A DNA stretch of 64,000 nucleotides from Aspidiotus rigidus. Taxonomy: Eukaryota; Arthropoda; Insecta; Hemiptera; Diaspididae. This document shows, in pieces, positions 35,191 through 46,700 of this stretch. The translations under genes were made by a program, and so were the position numbers. The stretch is from positions 3,332,001 to 3,396,000 of the forward strand of contig JAVHKY010000008.1 in the NCBI GenBank assembly GCA_035079385.1, given 5' to 3'. The stretch's first letter is position 1; every line of letters begins with the position of its first letter. The notes under the pieces were generated by a model. It was not told the DNA's origin and did not search any database. It saw only the letters and a program-made list of their open reading frames with translations.

Positions 35191-35519
35191 GCTCGTCGTA
35201 TTTTCATTTTTTCTGCGGTTTGCATGTTTTACTCCACGTCGGAGTATTCCTCTTTCTTGTATATTATGGATAGCCGTAACTTGAAGGAACGGATTCGTTT
35301 AACCTACCTAATCGTTTGAAGAACGACTCCATTGATTTACGGATTCCATGCACCATAATAAAACACTTGAAATTTTGGAAAATCGGATAATTCAAGAATC
35401 AGCAAATTGCTTTCGGCGTATGTTGTTTAAAAAACCATCTTACAGTGTGAGCAGCGATGTAAGAAATATTGATGATAGCACCACTCGCTTCGCTTGTGGT
35501 GCTATCATCAAACTTGTTG

Positions 35520-36961
35520 CAATAACGATTGGTTGCTGAGGTATAAATTTGCCAATGTTGTTCATGGAGATGAGAAAACATAGGACGCTGAGGACCCCAC
35601 CTTGGGGTACTCCATTTTCAACTATTTCTTCATCGGACAGTTGGTTACCAATTCTTACTTAAATTTTGCGGTTTGAGAGATAGTTTGAAAGGAAGGAAAG
35701 AATTTTCCGCTTTAGGTGGGCATTTTTGAAGCTCTGAAGAATATAATGTCTCCATGTTCTGTTGTAAGCTTTCTCGATATCAAAAAAGATTGCATTCAGG
35801 TGTTGTTTTTGTGCAATTGATTCCTCAATATCATCTGTGAGGTTGAATGTGTGGTCTTGAATTGAGCGGTGATTTCAGAGTCCCCCCCCCCCTTTGGTAC
35901 ACCTCCAATCTTGTTGGAATCCTATGTGCTGGTCTAACACTGGTCTGACATTGGTTCAACACTGGGTCAACATTGATTGGGTTATCACTAAAACACTTGT
36001 ATTCTTCACATCCCTCCTTTTAGAAATATTAATGAAGCAATAGAATTATGGTCTGATATTAATCTGTTACTGGTCCGACACTGGTATGTGTTCCAACAAG
36101 GGTGGAGGTGTACCGAAGGAGGGACTATACTACTGTTATCTCCCAGGTATTGTGTCAGTCAACGTGCTACCATTTTCTCCACAACTTTGCATACAACACT
36201 GGTCAATGCTATTGGTCAATAAGAAGTTGGTTCTAGTTTGTTCTTGCCGGGCTTTATGATCGGTATGACGATGGCTAGACTCTATTGTGATAGATAACAT
36301 TTTGTGGTCCATATTTTGTTGTACAAATCTAGCAGGGTACTTTTCATCTTACTCGGTAGGTGTTTCAGGAATTAAATTTCGATATCGTCGGGTCCGGGAG
36401 CTTTTTTATTCCAAAAAGATTTGAGGCTGTTTTCAAGTTCTCTTTGGGTAAATGGCTCGTCGTACCATTCATGGTCTGTGTCTTCATTAATTAGGCATTC
36501 TGTTTCCAAAGATCTTTTATACCTTTGGAATTTATAAAGCTGTTGTAGAGACTCCTGCAAAGAACTTTGCAAAAATGTTTGCTATTTGTTGAGGATCTTG
36601 TGTGAGTTGTCCGTCTGACATTTGAATAGCAAATGGTTGGAGTGAATAATTGCCGTGTAGGGCTTTTTGACCTTGGCCCACATTTCGCTGCTTTTTGTGG
36701 AGGAATTTATGCTTGAGGGGAATTTGTTCCAACTTCTCTTTTTCCCAAACGTAATTGTCTGCGAGCTTCCGCTCGACATTGTAAAAAGTTTATTAGATCT
36801 AATTGAAAGCGTGTGGATCTGAATTGCTGTAGTGCGGCTTTTCTTTTTCGTATGGATTCTTTGATTTTTTCTGACCACCATGGTACACGACGGGTTGGGA
36901 TTTTTGCAGATGAACGTGGTACGATTTCAGGTTGTATTTCTACAGACTTCATTACCTGCAA
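35520..36961 (-). pseudogene. Jockey/I-like non-LTR ORF2, linker and RT, broken
   Basis: Reading the minus strand from 36961: VPWWSEKIKESIRKRKAALQ (the linker between endonuclease and RT, usually WW...), then FTQRELENSLKSFWNKKAPG and PDDIEI (RT opening block), MKSTLLDLYNKIW and IPIIKPGKNKLEPTSY, and near 35600 ENGVPQGGVLSVLCFLI (RT motif B). A MITE (35882-36123) interrupts it. Frameshifts and stops occur throughout. The endonuclease is absent. Confidence 0.85.
35882..36123. mobile_element. MITE with CCCTTTGGTACACCTCCA ends, inside the RT fragment
   Basis: The left end CCCTTTGGTACACCTCCAAT (after a C-run) pairs with the right end, reverse-complemented CCCTCCTTCGGTACACCTCC, and the match goes on through TTGTTGGAA. 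The interior repeats CTGGT.. GACAC/CATTGG phrases: TGGTCTAACACTGGTCTGAC and TGGTTCAACACTGG. The target duplication is not clear. It splits the coding trace of the surrounding RT fragment. Confidence 0.75.
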
Positions 36962-37215
36962 AAAGGAACAGAACCGAAAAACTTTTCTAGTTCATCCACA
37001 AAATCTCTTATGATCGGTTTAGCAGCACCTGTTAATGCTCGCTTCAAGTAGTACAATCTTTGCATATTCGATAACTCTGTATTGTTGTGCACCAAATTCT
37101 TAAATAAGCCACAAAAACTATGAAACTTTAAGATATCGCCGTCAAAATTTGGGATTGCAATTTTTTCAAGTTTAGGTTGGTTCGAAGAATTCGGTATGCG
37201 AAAAGATGCATTCAA
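36952..37215 (-). pseudogene. BEL/Pao LTR-retrotransposon gag fragment
   Basis: The frame reads LEKIAIPNFDGDILKFHSFC, then LVHNNTELSNMQRLYYLKRA and LTGAAKPII. This is the conserved Gag core of BEL/Pao retrotransposons (LP.F.GD...W..F...F...VH.N..LS...K..YL...L.G.A). No LTR or pol is seen beside it. It abuts the Jockey-like fragment on the same strand, but the two are from different element classes. Confidence 0.85.
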
Positions 37216-38589
37216 ATCAGCAGACTACGGTGGTGGAAGGAGAGGCTCAAAGAAAGGTTAAGCTCCAAACTTTGAAGATAACATTAGCCAGGTCTAGATG
37301 AAGATTTCTGGTTGAGACTCTTCTAGTTGAGACTCTCTCCAACGGTATGAACTTGATTCAAACTTCGCTAATTGATCGTCAGGAAAAAATACAAGTTGAG
37401 CAAGAGCCTGACGTCGTCAATGTATTTAGGTGGTTGGAAAAGATATGAGGGACTCGGAAAAATATACAAGCATATGGTTGTGACATCATCAACGACGGAT
37501 ATCTCTTAAGATCACTAAAGACGAGGAAAGTTCAAGTAGCAGAGTACGGGCGCCACTAAAGAATCATTTTTGGTTTAAAACCTTGACAAGGGGGACTCAC
37601 AAAATCATCGAGAAAAATTACGATATTCAGCTAGAGTAAAGGAATTTCACTTCTACGAAGTACATGAGGCAAGTCCTGTATTTCAAGTAGTATTGAAATT
37701 CTGACCCGAAGGTGCAGAAGAGTAGCAGCAGACCTCAAAAAGATATAGAAACCAGCAATTCAAAGACGTTACAGCCTAGCATACGTACAATAGATGCAAA
37801 AAAAAACCTGAAAATAAGACTTCCATATTATAGCCGTTCGAGCAGTTTTCGGTTTCAAAGTGTACGATGATTGGGATGATAAGGGATATAGCAACAAATA
37901 CAACAAAGCCACAAAAATTAACTTTTTCACTCTTTTTAACGGTTTCATCATCAACTTCCAATTCTTTCGATCGAAGACTACCTAAAATTTAGAAGAACAA
38001 TACACATACGAAATCTATCAAACTCCACCAAACTTACCGTCCAGTCTTCGGTACCTACGTGCGCATATTATATATATCTATGCGCATATTATATATATCT
38101 ATGCGCTAGAATAAATCACGAAGAGGACTATGTAGAAATACAATGCAAAAAGGTAAATGGACAGGTGGTACAGGTATCCTATTCCTATTCCTTTTTTATT
38201 CATCATAATTTTATTTTCCTCTTACGCAACCATGTGCCATTGAGGTTTAAGGTATACCAAATGGAAATACAAATATTCCGAAAATACCTTATTTTTCGTG
38301 GGAAACGTTATCGGATTCCATCAGGTCGAAATTCTGAGAAAATGTTATGTAGACTGGACAATGAAATAGATCTACCGCGAAATGTAGATATTTTATCGTT
38401 TCCTTTTCAAGGTATTAATGATAAAAAATAGAAAGTGTAAAAAAGGTTCAACAACCTGCTACGATCGGTCACCGGGACGAACAGGTAACTCGATTTTGAT
38501 TTGAAAAATGGTTCATTGGAAAATAGTATACAAAGATACGTACCGTACGTAAAAGGTACGAGATGATTGTATGTTCTGCGCCACTGTGC
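37216..38589. other. Intergenic DNA, no gene recognised
   Basis: Contains a short direct repeat of ATGCGCATATTATATATATC (38066-38110). Diverged GGACTCGGAAAAAT words near 37450 recall the 45-bp minisatellite. The open frames at 37769-37961 have hydrophobic runs but no start context or homologue I recognise. Confidence 0.4.
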
Positions 38590-39110
38590 TTTTCCATATG
38601 CGCCAACACCATTTTAATACTTCCCCAAACTATCAAGAAAATCATAGAACTCCTCTAGTTTCCAATAATTAATATTTAGACATTTTCAAAGCAAATGTGA
38701 GCCATTTTGCTCTGTTTTACTCTCTTTTTCTTCTCCACTGGGTCGAAAATTTTAGAACTTTTGTATCAAATTTCTGTCATTTTTCTCTTTTTTAGCCCTA
38801 AAAAAACATTGTAGCTCAACTTTGTAAGCTCAGAAAAATCTACCTAAGATCTCTTGTTTTCAAAGGTCTCTCTACTTGTATTTTTTTTGGCGCCATTGGG
38901 GTTTTTCCTATGCGCCAACACCATTTTAATACTTTACAGAAAATCCTAAAAATCTTAAGAATCCTCTAGTTTTCAATACTGAATAATCCATTTCTAAAGC
39001 AAATGCGAGTCAATTCACCCTATTTTTCTTCTCCTCCCGTTCAAAAATTTCAGGACTTTTGTATCAAATTTCTATTGTTTTTTCATTTTTTTTAACCTTA
39101 AAAAAATCAT
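38590..39110. repeat. Two diverged copies of a roughly 300-bp repeat
   Basis: ATGCGCCAACACCATTTTAA occurs at 38598 and 38910. In both it is followed by CCTCTAGTTTYCAATA, TTTTTCTTCTCC and TTTGTATCAAATTTCT. A third copy starts at about 41298. The repeat has no coding frame. Confidence 0.75.
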
Positions 39111-39330
39111 CCAAGGTACCACCCAGTAAAATTCATCATCCAAGGTAGGTACACAGTAAATTTCATGATCCAAGGATGTTTTGCGCCACTGTGCTTTTTG
39201 ACATGTTCCATGTCTTTTCTCTCGCCGGACCCCGATTTTGAAACTCGCGAGTACACCCCCCCTCCCCCTCCCGTCAAGAGAAATCTCTACCCCGTGGGTG
39301 ATTACAGAATTTCGCGAGTACACCCCGCGT
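39111..39330. repeat. Short repeats before the AAAT-rich block
   Basis: CATCCAAGGT and CAGTAAA.TTCATGATCCAAGG recur at 39107, 39138 and 39162. TTCGCGAGTACACCCC occurs at 39244, 39311, and again at 39497 and 39660, so it belongs to the larger composite repeat that follows. Confidence 0.55.
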
Positions 39331-40060
39331 AATAATAATAAATAATTATTTAATTAATAATTAAATAATTAAATAATTAAATAATTAAATAATTAAATAA
39401 TTAAATAATTAAATAAATAAATAAATAAATAAATAAATGATTAAATAATTAATATAATTAATAATTAGAAAATCTCTATCCCCTGGGTGATTCAGAAATT
39501 CGCGAGTACACCCCGCGTAATAATAATAAATAATTAATTAATTAATTAATAATTAAATATTTAAATAAATAAATAATTAAATAATTCATATAATTAAATA
39601 ATTAAATAATTAATATAATTAATAATTAGAAAATCTCTACCCCGTGGGTGATTCAGAAATTCGCGAGTACATCCCGCCTAATAATAATAAATAATTAATT
39701 CAATAATAATTAAATAATTAAATAATTAATATAATAAATAATTAGAAAATTTTCTAAGTCCCTCTTCCTATCATATATGGCTGGATAGTCGAAATTTTTC
39801 CAAGTCCCCTAGATTTGAATTGTCTCATACCATTCCAATACAACAGCGAGATCGCTCGTTCGCCCCACGAAAGTTGATACCTCAAAATATAGAACGCCCA
39901 CAATTACCTCAAAATATTTCTCATACAAGACTTATACGACGCCAAGATAGGTAAAGGGGTAAACGAATAATATCTCACGAACACTTGACCTAGTAGAAGA
40001 ATTAATAATAAATAAATAAATGAATAAATAAATAAATAAATAAATAGATAAATAAATAGA

Positions 40061-40116
<56 letters not shown>

Positions 40117-40879
40117 ATCAAATAATTAAATAATAAAATAATAAAATAATTAAATAAATGAAGGCTGAATAGTCGAAATTTTTCCAAGTCCCCTAGACTT
40201 GAATTGTCTCATACCATTCCAATACAACAGCGAGACAGGGGGCGAACGAGCGGAGCGAGTTCGCGCTACCTCATATTTCTCATAGAAGACTTGAATTTTC
40301 TCATACCATTCCAATACAACAGCGAGATCGCTCGTTCGCCCCACGAAAGTTGATACCTCAAAATATAGAACACCCACAATTACCTCAAAATATTTCTCAT
40401 ACAAGACTTATACGACGCCAAGATAAGTAAAGGGGTAAACGAATAATATCTCACGAACACTTGACCTAGTAGAAGAATTAATAATAAATAAATAAATGAA
40501 TAAATAAATAAATAAATAAATAATATTAAATAATCAAATAATTAAATAATTAAAGAATTAAATAATAAAACAATAAAATAATTAAATAATTAAATAATTA
40601 AATAATAAAATAATTAAATAATTAAATAATTCAATAAATAAATAATTAAATAATTAAATAATTAAATAAATAAAGGCTGAATAGTCGAAATTTTTCCATG
40701 TCCCCTAGACTTGAATTGTCTCATACCATTCCAATATAACAGCGAGACAGGGGGCGAACGAGCGGAGCGAGTTCGCGCTACCTCATATTTCTCATAGAAG
40801 ACTTATACGACGCCAAGATAGGTAAAGAGGTAAACGAATAATATCTTACGAACACTTGACCTAGTAGAAGAATTAATAA

Positions 40880-40943
<64 letters not shown>

Positions 40944-41180
40944 ATTAATTAATTAAATAATTGAATAATTAAATAAATGAAGGCTGGATAGTCGAAATTT
41001 TTCCAAGTCCCCTAGACTTGAATTATCATTTACCATTCCAATACAACAGCGAGACAGGGGGCGAACGAGCGGAGCGAATTCGCGCTACCTCGTATTTCTC
41101 ATAGAAGACTTATACGACGCCAAGATAGGTAAAGGGGTAAACGAATAATATCTCACGAACACTTGACCTAGTAGAAACCT
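39310..41180. repeat. Composite tandem repeat with (AAAT)n / (AATTA)n microsatellites
   Basis: A segment beginning GGCTG(G/A)ATAGTCGAAATT recurs at about 39780, 40163, 40675 and 40983. It carries CCAAGTCCCCTAGAYTTGAA, TACCATTCCAATACAACAGC, an AACGAGCGGAGCGAGTTCGC block and AATATCTCACGAACACTTGA. Segments are separated by (AAAT)n and (AATTA)n runs of variable length, which explains the uneven spacing. Poly Leu-Phe-Ile open frames over it are artefacts. Confidence 0.85.
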
Positions 41181-41215
41181 AGACTGAAATATTTCAAGAT
41201 GACTGATAAAATATA

Positions 41216-41270
41216 AAAGACATGGAACATGATTTTTATTTATTTGGCTATGCCAGAAAATTTTTTGAGC
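41216..41270 (+). repeat. Dispersed repeat, GATATGAAACATG family (copy 3)
   Basis: AAGACATGGAACATGATTTT followed by TATTTATTTGGCTATGCC. Same family as 3270-3330 and 15860-15915. Confidence 0.6.
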
Positions 41271-41297
41271 CGTATAGCCGACGACACAGTTTTTTTT

Positions 41298-41465
41298 CCT
41301 ATGCGCAAACACCTTTTTATGTGCTCCAGAAAAACCTAAATTCCTCTAATTTCTACTCTGAATATTTAATTGTTTTTAAAACAAATATGAATCATTTCAC
41401 CCTATTTTTCTTCTCCAATGGTTCAAAAATTTCAGAATTTTTGTATCAAATTTCTGTCGTTTTTT
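41298..41465. repeat. Third copy of the 38.6-kb dispersed repeat
   Basis: CCTATGCGCAAACACC, CCTAAATTCCTCTAATTTC and CACCCTATTTTTCTTCTCC are in the same order as in 38590-39110. Confidence 0.7.
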
Positions 41466-42108
41466 GTGAATCGTGATTATGCTTGGTGCTAATATCGAAC
41501 TTTGTAGGCCTACTATCATATTCACTAAACGGACAAACTCGTCCATTTACTGATAACAGAACGGACAAATTCGTCCAATTACTGATAAACCAACTTACTA
41601 TGAATTCCTATTTATGTAAACGCAGAACTGTCTGCCGAGCAAATAGCCCTTAGTGCAGCTGCATTGCTCGTAAAAAAAAAAAAAAATTAGCAAGAATAAT
41701 ATCTGACCAACAATCAATTGAAATAAATAGTCGAAATTTGGTCGATTTATCTTAGAAATTTACTAAAAATCAACCATTTTCTCATGGTATCATCATATTT
41801 GGCCCACGTTTCCCAACCAACATCGACCATATTTGGTTTATCAGGATATTTAGTCGAAAATTTAACGTTTCTCAAAAATCAAATGCCACTTAACATTTTC
41901 AGAAACTTTTTAGCTGGAGATAGGATGTTGGTAGATACTTGTTAACTTCTTGTATTTGATTGTGACGAAGAGCGGTTACACGTTTAAAAGGTAGTCAGAA
42001 ATATTAAACCCTCTGTGGATCTATGTCAGATTTTCTTTCTAATGGCCAACAATCCACGAATAAATTCTTCCTACAAAATATTCAGGTTTTCTCGTTTTTT
42101 TTTTAACA
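41466..42108. other. Intergenic DNA, no gene recognised
   Basis: An imperfect direct repeat of ACGGACAAACTCGTCCA / ACGGACAAATTCGTCCA (41532, 41561). Otherwise nothing is seen. Confidence 0.45.
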
Positions 42109-42460
42109 GGGAACCTGTTTTATGGGGGGCTATTTGAGAAATCTGGCGTCCGCCGTCCAGCGAAAAACTTGGAAAAATTTCGACCCTCGAGCCATATATG
42201 ATAGGAGAGGGACTTAGAAAAATTTCGACTCTCGAGCCATATATGATAGGAGGGGGACTTAGAAAAATTTCGACTCTCGAGCCATGATAGGAGAGGGACT
42301 TAGAAAAATTTCGTCTCTCGAGCGAGAAAAATTTAGATTCTCAAACTATATTATGATAGGCTTATAGTAGGTCTAGGCCTTCTTTATACTATCTTTATCT
42401 AGGTCTAGGCTTCCTTGAATTTTCAATACCAAATCCCATTCGACTCATAAAACAGGTTCC
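42109..42460. mobile_element. Short TIR element carrying a few 45-bp minisatellite units
   Basis: Starts CAGGGAACCTGTTTTATGGG and ends CATAAAACAGGTTCCCTG near 42443-42460. Inside: GCGTCCGCCGTCCAGC, three to four units of ATAGGAGRGGGACTTAGAAA / AATTTCGACTCTCGAGCC, then TAGGTCTAGGCCTTCTTTAT and TCTAGGCTTCCTTGAATTTT before the right end. This is the smallest complete version of the element seen in expanded form at 58-64 kb. Confidence 0.8.
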
Positions 42461-43675
42461 CTGCGTTCCTCGTTTGACTTCGTTAAGGAAGCCGTCGTTT
42501 TTTTTTTTTGTAAACCAATCTGTCCCTTCTTATCTTAGAGTGCAACGTCGAAACTTCGCTATATTTCGGCCTTATATGAAGCAGGCCATAACACATGCCG
42601 GCGGACAAAGGGAGCTTATCGAAGTTCTTCAATTTTCCTCAAGTATTTTTAAACATCACCTCGTATATCCAGATTTCTTCGAGATAGTTTTCCGAGGCTT
42701 ATGGAAGAGAAGAATTTCCATACAATAAGTTAAGTTCTCAGTCTCTATTCGATAGATTCGATCCGTTTGTGATATGAAAGTCTGCATTGAGGAATCAAAA
42801 TTATCCGTTTCTATTGTACACCATCGTACCAGAAAAAAAAACTATACCTACTACGTACATGATCGAACGTTCGTACTTTTCATTACCAACCGGGCATTAT
42901 TTTTCCCCAAACAAGGTGAAACTAGAAAAGCGTGTACGAGATTTTTGCATTAAAAATGCAGCTGCTAAAATATTGTACTCGCTCGTATGCAAAAAAGAAG
43001 TGACAGAATAACAAATAAATGTACATTCGTCGTATTCTTCTTGAAATAGGTATATTTTCGGGCAATAGTAATCCGGAAATTAAAGCCCCTGGTTATACAT
43101 TTCTAATTTGAATAAACTCTCGTTTCCTGTACGCGTTCGCGATTTTAAGACGACGTTTGCCTAATGGATTTCATGCTCGCGTACCTAGCGTCCGAGAAGA
43201 AATTATTGAATATGAAAATAGGAAAAAAATATAGCCCGAAAATGGAATTAATTTCTTTGTATTTTTGCCAACACCGTATGTTCGACAACATTCATTGAGA
43301 GGGCCTTTTTAGGTGATACACATACGTCGCGGTACGGATACATTTTTAAGGGTAAAAACTTGATTAAAACGTGTGTGGCGAATTTATATTTTATGGGCGT
43401 AACGAATTATGCGTACACGCGATTCGGGAAACGAGTGCATTACGCCAAACTGAAAACGAGCGAAAATGGAAAGAAAAAACTGTGTTAGAGCCTTTCACGC
43501 GGTGGCTGTAGTAGTCATTTTTCGTTAGATGTAATAAGATATAGAGAGACAATGCCGTTGATTATTAATAATATACGCAATCACTATTGTCCACAGAATG
43601 TTACTATCTTTGTAATCTTTGTACCAATGAGCTTTTGAGAGAAAACTGAAATGACTCGAGTGACGTCACGCTTAA
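42461..43675. other. Intergenic DNA, no gene recognised
   Basis: The first 50 bp (GTTCCTCGTTTGACTTCG, TTAAGGAAGCCGTCG) recur beside element ends at 59.9 and 63.2 kb, so the element may extend this far. After that the sequence is unique. The 84- and 74-residue frames at 42474 and 42787 show no motif. Confidence 0.45.
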
Positions 43676-44426
43676 GGGAGGGATACTCCGAGGAGTAAAT
43701 CTGAGTTGTAAATATCGTAGAAATTGAAATTACGCAACAAACGAGCGCTTTTGGTTCAACAACCATCGTATGACACGAAAGTCGGCAGAATTCTTTGATC
43801 TGCTCAATACCTGCTGGTCTCCAAACTTTTGTAAATTTATTCCTGAACAGCTAGATATTCATATTGGTTTTCCTCCGAGTTCCCTCACCTCGAAAGTGTG
43901 TACGTCCAAATTTGAACTTGATATCCTCCCCTCGGACCAGGAGCCGTTGATCCATATTTATTATTAGCGCAGATATGTAGACGACGTTCTATGTACGTGG
44001 GTTAGTCCTCAAGCTTCTGGTGGAACTTTTTCTAGAACTGACGAACTCTGAAAAGAGAGTTGTCATGAAAATACTTCGACCTACTTTAAATTGCTCGATT
44101 CATGGACTAACGCACATTTCATTGAGTTAGTCTGCTTTCTACAAGGAATTGATGATTATAAAACACCTGGCCAGAGTAGATGAGATCAATCTAGATATTT
44201 ATATGATGGTTCGTAAGAAATACCATGACCGTGAGAAGAGTAAGTTGCATTAAGGTCTTATTTCCGGGAAAGTTTTTCCTACAGTTGGGACGTGTCCTCT
44301 TTAGTTTATCCAGCGTTTTATAATCCTGTCACTGTAAAAGGATTGTTTGTCAAGTTGAAAGACTCTATTCCGCTGGTTGAGAGGAGTGGGGTGTATATGG
44401 TGGATTGTGGAGCCTATGAGGGCGTA
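43676..44426 (+). mobile_element. Penelope-like element, family 4 fragment, with inverted 3' end
   Basis: Opens with an inverted PLE 3' end: GGGATACTCCGAGGAGTAAA and, further on, ACGAGCGCTTTTGGTTCAAC with AACCAT (compare GAGCGCTTTCGGTTAAAC in family 1). It then jumps into RT coding: FFDLLNTCWSPNFCKF, a degraded motif B, and a RYVDDVLCTW trace near 43972. Later come HGLTHISLS.., KHLARVDEINLDI and LKDSIPLVERSGVY. Sharply ended by the foldback element at 44427. Confidence 0.75.
43780..44425 (+). pseudogene. PLE family 4 RT and linker remnants
   Basis: Traces in several frames: FDLLNTCWSPNFCKF, RYVDDVLCTW (RT catalytic DD), KHLARVDEINLDI, LFVKLKDSIPLVERSG, then a Y/M-V-D-C-G stretch standing for the GIY-YIG start. 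About a third of the expected sequence is deleted. It was already broken before or when the next element inserted. Confidence 0.65.
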
Positions 44427-44739
44427 TACAGGGTGGGACAGAAAGATGTTACCAGTTAGATGGGAGTTTGCGCTAAATCTGTCGTAGCGCGAAAACGCAA
44501 AACGTTAGACGTATAGCTTAAATGTACGAATTTCGTATCTTAATTTTATCTTTAATTTGAGTCACATCCGAAGTTTCTACGACTTTTCTAAGCTGTGTCT
44601 ATGGACCAAAATGTGCCGAAAATTTACCAAATCGTCAGGGTTCCCAAAATAGGGCTTGAAAATTAATTAATTTACAGTATTGAACTGAATTTCGAAAATT
44701 TTAATAATTAAATTATTGTTTCTTATGTGAATTTGGACG

Positions 44740-45350
44740 GTAAAAACGAATAAAATAGTAACAAAACCCTAAGAAGCACCAAAGTGGGTTAATGGGGCCA
44801 AAAAGGGTCAAAATTTCCCCAAGGTGGAAAATCGTTCAAACTTTTGAATTGTAAATCGATTTTTGAGTGGAATTTCGCACTGAGTCCGAAAACAATGTTT
44901 AAAAAACTCTTCGAAGCACCAAAACGGGTTAATGGGCCCAAAAAGGGTCAAAATTTCGCCAAATTGGAAAATTGTTCAAACTTTCAAATTTTAATTCGAT
45001 TTTCAAGTGGAATTTTGCGCTAAGTTCGATAAAAATGCTCACAGAGTTCTTCGAAGTACCAGAAAGGGGTTGATGGGCCCAAAAAGGGCCAAAATTCTCC
45101 CAAATTGGAGAATCGTTCAAACTTTCAAATTTTATTTTCAAGTGGAATTTCGCGCTGAGTCAAAAAAAAAATGCTGAAATAATACTTCGGAGCACCAAAA
45201 TGGGTTGATGGGCTCGAAGAGAATCAAAATTCCTCCAAGATGAATAATTGCGTAATCTTCAAATGTTGTTTTTAATTCTGGAGTAAATTTTTGCGCCGAG
45301 TCCAAAAAAAATACTGAAATAGCTCTACATGATCTTCAAAATGAAAAATC
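44740..45350. repeat. Left arm tandem repeat, about 140-bp unit
   Basis: Phrases CGAAGCACCAAAACGGGTTA, ATGGGCCCAAAAAGGG, TCAAAATTTCGCCAAATTGG and TTTCAAATTTTAATTCGATT recur about every 138-140 bp, four to five times. The right arm (46980-47650) has the same units inverted. Confidence 0.8.
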
Positions 45351-45399
45351 AAAAATTCTCATTCTGCAGTAAAATTGTTGATTCAGGGGATAGAAGGAA

Positions 45400-46700
45400 T
45401 ATCGACAAGTTCGTCTTCCTTTGAGTGCTTGCGGAGTGAGAGATCGACTAGCGTCGGGTGACAGATCCGAAAGAGGAAGTTGCGGAAATTCTCCTCATTT
45501 GGGGATTGGAGGGAGACGACAAATTCATCTTCCGTTGAAGGTTCGCAGTGCGAGATCGATAAGGGCTCTGCGTATGATTAAAGCGGGAAAAAGTGCAAAA
45601 ACTCACGTTGTTTTCGGCAAAGAACGCGAAGTTAGTCTTCTGTTGCGTGCTTGCAATGAGAGATCAACTGACGCCCTACCAACTGCAAAAACTCCTTGAT
45701 TCAGGCAATGGGAGGGTACCGCGAATTCGGCCTTGCTCGTGATGAGCGATCAGCTACAGCACACCGCGAGCTCATGACGAAAGACCAGCTTCACAGTATC
45801 GTTCCTTCCTTTGCGGGAATCTACGAGAATTCTCTCGCATCCGACTGCCTCCGTCAAACCCGGGGCATTGATCGTTTTCCATCGCGAGCTATAATGAAGA
45901 AAGACGAGCTTCACAGTATCATTCCCTCCCTCGCGCGAAAGTATGAGAATTTTCCCGCATATCCGCCCGCCTCCATCAAACACGGGGCCTTGATCGTTTT
46001 CTCACCGCGAGCTCATGACGAAAGACGAGCTTCACCGTATCATTCCTTTCCTCGCGCGAACCTACGAGAATTTTCTCGCATCCGCCTGTCTCTATCGAAC
46101 ACGGGGCCTCCATCGTTCTCTTACCGCGAGCTCATGACGAAAGACGAGCTTCACAGTATCGTTCCTTCCTCGCGCGAAAGTACAAGAATTTTCTCGGATC
46201 CGGTGCTTTATCGAACGTAGGGCCTTGATCGTTCTCTCACGGCAAGCTTAACGAACAACGGCTCGGGATATCCTTCCCAGCACAGGCTGTGGAAACGAGA
46301 ATTTTCTTGAATTCACCTGCCTAGATAAAACGGGGCTGTTACAGTTCTCTCCTGGCGAGGTCACACTGGACCGCGATCTTCGCGGTATGTTTTTAATCAT
46401 TGCCTGAAACAACGAGAATTTTCACGTACTCACCCAATTAGATCAAACACAGGGCTCCAACTGGTCTCTCACCGCGAGTTCATGGCAGACAACAATCTTC
46501 CTAGTACCCTTCCCTACTTCGCGGGTCTCCACGGGAAATTTTTTGGATTTATTCGCCTTTATTGAACAGGGGGTCCTACCCGATCTCTCACCGCAAGCTC
46601 ATAACAAAAGACAATCTTAAGGACATCATTCCCTTCAGTGGGTGAAGCCCCGAGCAATTCCGGGCATTCGTCTGCCTCAATCAAATACTGGACTGTAGCT
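45400..46700. repeat. Central tandem repeat, about 120-bp unit
   Basis: CGCGAGCTCATGACGAAAGA with CGAGCTTCACAGTATCG and CGAGAATTTTCTCGCATCCG recurs near 45765, 45880, 46004 and 46124, with decayed units on both sides. It is GC-richer than its surroundings. Because 120 is a multiple of three, it gives long open frames (for example 45696-46220) that are repeats, not genes. Confidence 0.8.

Larger units (their letters stand above)
32665..35301. mobile_element. Inverted pair of family 1 PLEs sharing one 12-bp TSD (copy C)
   Basis: ACCTACCTAATC is at 32653-32664 and at 35302-35313, flanking the whole 2637-bp unit. The left arm (32665 to about 34315) is on the minus strand, and the right arm (from about 34340) is on the plus strand. 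Both outer ends are the same PLE 3' end: GGAATACTCCGACGTGGAGT near 32676 and its inverse near 35233. The arms are near-identical from the GIYRKDTTTDV codons to the end. The left arm extends further into the RT. This is the same architecture as copies A and B with a far longer inverted part. Confidence 0.92.

Noticed and set aside
40002..40187. Leu-Phe-Ile repeat frame resembling a membrane segment
   Set aside because: Translation of (AAAT)n.
45696..46220. 174-residue open frame
   Set aside because: It reads through four units of a 120-bp tandem repeat; the unit is a multiple of three, so the frame stays open by chance. Repeated Arg-Glu-Phe-Ser words follow the DNA unit.
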